In this document: one piece after another, positions 14,757 to 18,746 of the stretch | How positions within the stretch are numbered: position 1 is the stretch's first letter | How the letters are laid out: the number at the start of each line of letters is the position of its first letter | Program-made: the position numbers and the translations under genes | Source of the DNA: Eubacterium sp. UBA3782 | GTDB lineage: Bacteria; Bacillota; Clostridia; Lachnospirales; Lachnospiraceae | Assembly: GCA_002368795.1 (NCBI GenBank) | Contig: DFFG01000078.1 | Location: forward strand, 1 to 18,746 | Direction: 5' to 3' | Length of the DNA: 18,746 bases | The notes under the pieces: model-generated | Seen by the model: only the letters and a program-made list of their open reading frames with translations | Told to the model about the DNA's origin: nothing | The model's database searches: none

Positions 14757-17066
14757 TCAGTGACGATTCCTGTTCTTTTTCGGCTTGGTGCTGGACAGCT
14801 CGCTGCGGTCCTTCTTCACATGCTTGCCGGAGGCTGCCGTCTTTGCGGTATCGACTGCGGGTGCAGCTGCCTTCGGTGCCGCTTCAGAAGCCGGTACGCT
14901 CTGCGCTGCGGCAACGGTACCCCGGTCTTCCTTGCCCATCTTTGTCCGCATCATATACCAGAGCGGTCCGGTAACAAATACGGAGGAGAAGCAGCCGGCG
15001 ATCAGACCAACCATGATCGGCAGGGCAAATTCCCGAACGGAGGCAACACCGAACAGGAACAGCACGAAGATCGTGATGAAGGTGGTCAGGTTGCTGTACA
15101 GGCTTCGGGTAAGCGTCTGTGTGATGGATGTATTAACGATCGACTGGTAGCTCTCGCCGCGCATCTTCGGCATATTCTCACGGATACGGTCGAAGATAAC
15201 GATCGTCGCATTGATGGAATAACCGAGGATCGTCAGCATAACGGCAATGAAGGTACTGCCCACCGATGCTCTTGTCCATACGTAGAAGGTCAGGACCACC
15301 GCGATATCATGGATCAGTGCAAGGACTGCGCTGGATGCGAAGCGGATATCACGGAAACGAACGAAGATGTACAGCAGCATGCAGATAACGGCGATGACGA
15401 CCGCGATCAGGGCATTTCTCCGCATCTCGCCGGATATGATGGAGGAAATGTTCTCTGCGGTGATGGCCGACTGGTCGACCTTTTCAAAGTTCTCTGCCAG
15501 TGCCGCATTCAGCTCATCTCTCTTCTCCAGGGAAAGCTCGCTGGTCTTGATGATGACGCTGGTGCCGCCGGAGATCTTCTGGAACTGAATATCGTTGTTG
15601 CCGGTAACTTCGGAAACGACCGGAGCGACCTTTGTATCGAGATCGGAAAGGCTAAGCTCCTCACCGAAGTCCACGGTGGTGGCTGTGCCGCCGACAAAGT
15701 CAAGGCTGTAGTTCATGGCATGGCTTCCGCGGGCGCTGTAGACCAGCATGCCGATGGGGGCCAGCAGGACAAGGATCAGAGCGATGGCCATGGTGATCCC
15801 GCGTTTTCCGACCATGTCATAGATCTTGTTGTGGTAGGTCTTGCCGTAGAACTTCAGGTCACGGATGCCCACACCATAGAAGGCATAGCTGAGGCCTCTG
15901 GAGATCACCAGTGCGGTGAACATCGAGAGAATAACACCGATGCCAAGGGTGGTGGCAAAGCCCTGGATGCTTCCGGTTCCAAGGAAGTACAGAACAGCGG
16001 CTGCGATCAGGGTCGTGACATTGCCGTCCAGGATCGCGGAGAAGGCCTTGCTGAAACCGGCGCGGATCGCGGACTGAAGTCCGGTTCCCAGAGCCAGCTC
16101 CTCACGTGTACGGGTATAAATGATGACGTTTGCATCCACGGCCATACCGATGGTCAGGATCAGACCGGCAATACCGGGAAGCGTCAGTGTGATATCAAAA
16201 GCATTAAGGAAGCCCAGGTCAAGGAAGGTAAAGATGACCAGAGCCCAGCCTGCTGCCAGACCGGAGATCCGGAAAAATACCAGCATGAACAGAACGACCA
16301 GAAGAATACCGATGGCACCGGCGATCACGCTGCTCCGAAGCGCTTCCTGTCCGAGGGATGCACCGACGACGTTGGAGTAGATCTCCCGCAGTTCCAGAGA
16401 AAGGGAACCGATACGGATGAAAGCTGCCAGGTTTTGGGCAGTCTCCAGATCCTCCATGCCGGTGATGACGGCGCTGCCGCCGCTGATCTCCTGCTGAACG
16501 GTGGGGGCGCTGATGATCTCACCGTCATAGACGATATAGATCGGTTTTCCAACGTTGGCTGCTGTAGCCTGCTGGAACTTATCTGCGCCTTCGGAGGTCA
16601 TCGTCAGCTGAACGACATACTCACGTGCTCCGGTGGTGGTGTTGGTCTGTGCCACACCCTCTGCGCCGGCAATATCGGTACCCTCAAGAACCACATTGTT
16701 CTCGGAATCCGTGAAGCTCAGGGAACCGGGTGTTCCCAGATCGGCAAGAATCTCATTTGCATTTGTCACACCAGGGATCTCGATGTTGATCCGGTTGAGG
16801 CCCTGCTGATAGACATGTGCCTCTGTGCTGTACTGTGTGACACGCTGCTGCAGCTTGTAGATGGTATCATCCATATCCTCCTGAGAGGGTGCTGCTTCTG
16901 TTGTCTCATACGTGATGCTTACGCCGCCGGCAAGGTCAAGACCCGTGCGGATGTTCTGCATGGAACCGACTTTGCCGTTTCCCCAGCCCCAGATGACGGT
17001 ATATCCCAGCAGGACTGTGACTACAGCCATGACGAGCAGGAATGCAATACTCTGATTTTTCTTCAT
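14757..17066 (-). CDS. secDF: Fused protein translocase subunit SecDF
   Basis: 769 residues, like the fused SecDF of Bacillus subtilis in length. This membrane protein uses the proton gradient to help Sec export from the outside. The SecD half has TM1 (about 8-26), GLDLAGGVSI (42-51), an extracytoplasmic P1 region (about 50-240), and TM2-6 (about 245-405) including AGLILTIGMAVDANVIIYTR (300-319). The SecF half starts at TM7 (about 424-444), with DFVGG (456-460), TM8-12 (about 550-705), and GYSINATIVIFDRIREN (615-631). The C-terminal tail is Ala/Lys-rich and ends in a basic cluster, probably cytoplasmic. GAAGG lies 10 nt before the ATG at 17066. It follows the SCIFF maturase by 81 bp, a neighbourhood seen in many Clostridia, and ends at a terminator. 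Confidence 0.97.
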   Translation of the reverse strand: MKKNQSIAFLLVMAVVTVLLGYTVIWGWGNGKVGSMQNIRTGLDLAGGVSITYETTEAAPSQEDMDDTIYKLQQRVTQYSTEAHVYQQGLNRINIEIPGVTNANEILADLGTPGSLSFTDSENNVVLEGTDIAGAEGVAQTNTTTGAREYVVQLTMTSEGADKFQQATAANVGKPIYIVYDGEIISAPTVQQEISGGSAVITGMEDLETAQNLAAFIRIGSLSLELREIYSNVVGASLGQEALRSSVIAGAIGILLVVLFMLVFFRISGLAAGWALVIFTFLDLGFLNAFDITLTLPGIAGLILTIGMAVDANVIIYTRTREELALGTGLQSAIRAGFSKAFSAILDGNVTTLIAAAVLYFLGTGSIQGFATTLGIGVILSMFTALVISRGLSYAFYGVGIRDLKFYGKTYHNKIYDMVGKRGITMAIALILVLLAPIGMLVYSARGSHAMNYSLDFVGGTATTVDFGEELSLSDLDTKVAPVVSEVTGNNDIQFQKISGGTSVIIKTSELSLEKRDELNAALAENFEKVDQSAITAENISSIISGEMRRNALIAVVIAVICMLLYIFVRFRDIRFASSAVLALIHDIAVVLTFYVWTRASVGSTFIAVMLTILGYSINATIVIFDRIRENMPKMRGESYQSIVNTSITQTLTRSLYSNLTTFITIFVLFLFGVASVREFALPIMVGLIAGCFSSVFVTGPLWYMMRTKMGKEDRGTVAAAQSVPASEAAPKAAAPAVDTAKTAASGKHVKKDRSELSSTKPKKNRNRH

Positions 17067-17147
17067 GATACTTATACCTTCTTTGCTGTGTTTACAGTTA
17101 CTTATGGCACGCTGTCAGCCGGCAGTCTGCCGATATTTGTCCGCACA

Positions 17148-18584
17148 TCAGGAACGGCACTCCTCTTCACCGCAGTCCTCCCCGCAGTTTTCCTGGGAGG
17201 ATGCCGGCACCGGAAGACTGATCTCTTCGTCTCCGGCCAGGGCCGCCTTGATCATCACTGCACATTCTACTCGCTTTCTCTGCATTTCGCAACCAATCCT
17301 GTATACATCATTGATGCCTCCGGTGAAGTTGAAGGAGTTGGCTGCGCAGCCGCCGCTGCAGTAGAACCGTGCAAAGCATTCGGAGCATTCCTTCTTGCTG
17401 TAGACGTTGACTTCCTTGAAGTCCTCGCTGATCTCCGGGCGGGTGATCCCGTCAAAGACATTGCCCATCAGGAACTGCTCGTTGCCCACGAACTGGTGGC
17501 AGGGATACAGATCGCCCCAGGGGGTGACCGCCAGATATTCCGATCCGGAACCGCAGCCCGACAGGCGCTTGTATACACAGGGACCGCCGGTCAGATCGAT
17601 CATGAAGTGGAAGAAATTGAAGCCTCTTCCCTCCTTTGATCTGCGGATCATCTCCTTTGCCAGGATATCGTACTGCTCCATGATGATGGGCAGATCCTCC
17701 TCGCGGATCGCGTAATCCTCTGTGGGAGGCGCCACGACCGGCTCGATGGAGATCTGCTTGAAGCCAAGATCCGCCATGTGCAGGATATCCGCCGCAAAAT
17801 CCAGATTGTGGTGGGTAAAGGTACCGCGGACATAATACCGGTCCTGGCCGCGGCTGTCGGCAAATTTCTGGAATTTAGGAATGATCAGGTCATAGCTGCC
17901 CTTTCCGTTCCGGAATGGCCGCATACGATCGTGGACCTCCTTGCGCCCGTCGATGGACAGGACCACATTTCCCATCTCCCGGTTGCAGAACTCCATGATC
18001 TCATCGTTCAGCAGAACGCCGTTGGTGGTCAGGGTAAACCGGAACTTCTTGTCGTGGTGCTTTTCCAGCTCACGGCCATAGGCCACCAGCTCCTTGACCA
18101 CGTTCCAGTTCATGGTTGGCTCTCCGCCAAAGAAGTCCACCTCCAGATTTCGCCGGCTGCCGGAATTGGCTACCAGGAAATCCAGCGCTTTCTTTCCGAC
18201 CTCCAGAGACATAAGCGCCCGGCGGCCGTGATACTCGCCCTCCTCCGCAAAGCAGTACCGGCAGGCAAGATTGCAGTCGTGGGCAATGTGGAGGCACATG
18301 GCCTTTACCACGGTGGGCCGTTTGCGGAAATCCCAGATCACATCCCGGTAGACATCCTCGGTAAAAAGCATGCCCTGATCCCGGAGCTCATTGCACTCTC
18401 CGATCACTTCCCGGATCTCCTCCGGATCGTACCTCCCATCGAGCGCGCGGCATACCGCATCTTCATCTGCCCCGTCCTTCATCAGGTCCAGCACATCGTA
18501 GGTCATATCGTCCACCACGTGCACAGATCCGCTGTTGACATCCAGGCAGATATTATAGCCATTGTTTTTATATAAATGGATCAA
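17148..18584 (-). CDS. scfB: SCIFF peptide maturase (radical SAM/SPASM, thioether-forming)
   Basis: 478 residues from TTG at 18584. The family (for example CteB) uses SAM and several 4Fe-4S clusters to link a Cys sulfur of the SCIFF peptide to a Thr carbon. The N-terminal peptide-binding domain has LDVNSGSVHVVDD (14-26). The radical SAM motif is CNLACRYC (Cys104, 108, 111). The SPASM region has Cys at about 336, 344, 362, 400, 403, 409, 413, 432 and 441, with the family-typical MGNVFDG. A tail after SPASM contains NCGEDCGEEECRS, three extra Cys. The frame opens at GTG 18635, but that codon lies in the hairpin stem of the upstream terminator. The TTG has GGGAG 8 nt upstream and gives the expected short family N-terminus. 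Confidence 0.95.
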   Translation of the reverse strand: MIHLYKNNGYNICLDVNSGSVHVVDDMTYDVLDLMKDGADEDAVCRALDGRYDPEEIREVIGECNELRDQGMLFTEDVYRDVIWDFRKRPTVVKAMCLHIAHDCNLACRYCFAEEGEYHGRRALMSLEVGKKALDFLVANSGSRRNLEVDFFGGEPTMNWNVVKELVAYGRELEKHHDKKFRFTLTTNGVLLNDEIMEFCNREMGNVVLSIDGRKEVHDRMRPFRNGKGSYDLIIPKFQKFADSRGQDRYYVRGTFTHHNLDFAADILHMADLGFKQISIEPVVAPPTEDYAIREEDLPIIMEQYDILAKEMIRRSKEGRGFNFFHFMIDLTGGPCVYKRLSGCGSGSEYLAVTPWGDLYPCHQFVGNEQFLMGNVFDGITRPEISEDFKEVNVYSKKECSECFARFYCSGGCAANSFNFTGGINDVYRIGCEMQRKRVECAVMIKAALAGDEEISLPVPASSQENCGEDCGEEECRS

Positions 18585-18592
18585 ATACTCAG

Positions 18593-18597
18593 CTCCC
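18593..18597 (-). promoter_or_regulatory. Ribosome binding site supporting the TTG start of the SCIFF maturase
   Basis: The minus strand reads GGGAG here, 8 nt before TTG at 18584. The upstream in-frame GTG at 18635 has no such site and would lie within the hairpin stem. Confidence 0.75.
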
Positions 18598-18616
18598 TTT
18601 TTTCTCTGTCGCTCAT

Positions 18617-18654
18617 AAAAAGAGTGCTCCCGCACCGTATCAGTGCAGGAACAC
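18617..18654 (-). terminator. Attenuator-like terminator between SCIFF peptide and maturase
   Basis: The minus strand reads GTGTTCCTGCAC (18654-18643), a 7-nt loop, then GTGCGGGAGCAC (18635-18624): a 12-bp stem with two G-U pairs. TC and TTTTT (18621-18617) follow. It lies 26 nt after the peptide stop and 32 nt before the maturase start. Partial read-through would give more peptide mRNA than enzyme mRNA, as is common in RiPP operons. Confidence 0.85.
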
Positions 18655-18680
18655 CTCTTGCAGCTTCATTGTTCTCGGAT

Positions 18681-18746
18681 TTACTTGGACTGCTCGCAGG
18701 TCTGGTTGCCTACTGTGCAGGAAGTCTTGCATGCGGACTGGCAGGA
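18681..18746 (-). CDS. scfA: SCIFF (six cysteines in forty-five) ranthipeptide-family precursor, C-terminal part
   Basis: The last 21 codons and TAA stop of a short gene cut by the window edge; the peptide end reads SCQSACKTSCTVGNQTCEQS followed by K. This is the near-invariant SCIFF C-terminus. Four of the six Cys are visible (visible residues 2, 6, 10 and 17). By alignment with the characterised precursor CteA, visible Cys6 and Thr11 correspond to the crosslinked Cys32 and Thr37 pair (from memory). The precursor is ribosomally made and modified by the adjacent maturase. Its cellular role is unsettled; signalling has been proposed for some Clostridium members. The maturase next door confirms the call. 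The N-terminal half, including its leader, is outside the window. Confidence 0.95.
   Translation of the reverse strand, partial: SCQSACKTSCTVGNQTCEQSK

Noticed and set aside
17067..17147. Terminator or small gene between the SCIFF maturase and secDF
   Set aside because: Only short GC-rich inverted repeats (around GGCAGACTGCC) without a T-run are present, and no start-stop frame with a ribosome site fits in 81 bases.
14760..17639. Plus-strand open frame of 959 codons opposite secDF and the SCIFF maturase
   Set aside because: It mirrors the codon structure of two well-recognised minus-strand genes. Its translation is Asp/Gly/His-rich with no domain, and it crosses an intergenic gap. It is a shadow frame of GC-rich DNA.

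Overview
The window looks like a piece of a Lachnospiraceae-type (Clostridia, Bacillota) chromosome. The main evidence is the SCIFF peptide with its radical-SAM maturase next to secDF, a Clostridia hallmark. It is followed by recJ, apt, rel, hemZ, hisS and aspS in an order that, from memory, is common in this group. The base composition is GC-rich for Clostridia (judged by eye, not computed). Every supported gene lies on the minus strand, so transcription runs from high to low coordinates.

Right part (18746 to 14757): the C-terminal end of a SCIFF RiPP precursor (18681-18746, cut by the window edge), a hairpin with a T-run that looks like an attenuator (18617-18654), the SCIFF maturase, and a fused SecDF. 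SecDF ends at a long structured terminator (14669-14733).

Middle part (14543 to 3875): recJ, a promoter-bearing gap, then a long co-directional run apt - rel - metallo-beta-lactamase-fold hydrolase - hemZ - HD-GYP protein - hisS - aspS. Spacing is tight and there are two start/stop overlaps. The run joins purine salvage, (p)ppGpp metabolism, a predicted cyclic-dinucleotide phosphodiesterase and two aminoacyl-tRNA synthetases, and ends at a clear intrinsic terminator (3821-3860).

Intergenic part (3874 to 3340): about 535 bases without a gene. It holds the aspS terminator, an imperfect palindrome of about 160 bp, three copies of an octamer (GGTATATG), and a sigma-A-like promoter for the next operon.

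Left part (3339 to 1): a MacB-like export operon. It encodes a membrane-fusion adaptor with a very acidic tail, an ABC ATPase with a TTG start, and a second adaptor-like protein that runs off the left edge. In this second protein a half-lipoyl domain is followed by a helical region and then a Pro/Thr/Asp hexapeptide repeat. The ABC permease is not in the window and would be expected beyond base 1.

Most of the window is conserved housekeeping DNA. The less ordinary items are the SCIFF cassette and its control region, the second adaptor's architecture, and the long palindrome upstream of the transporter operon.
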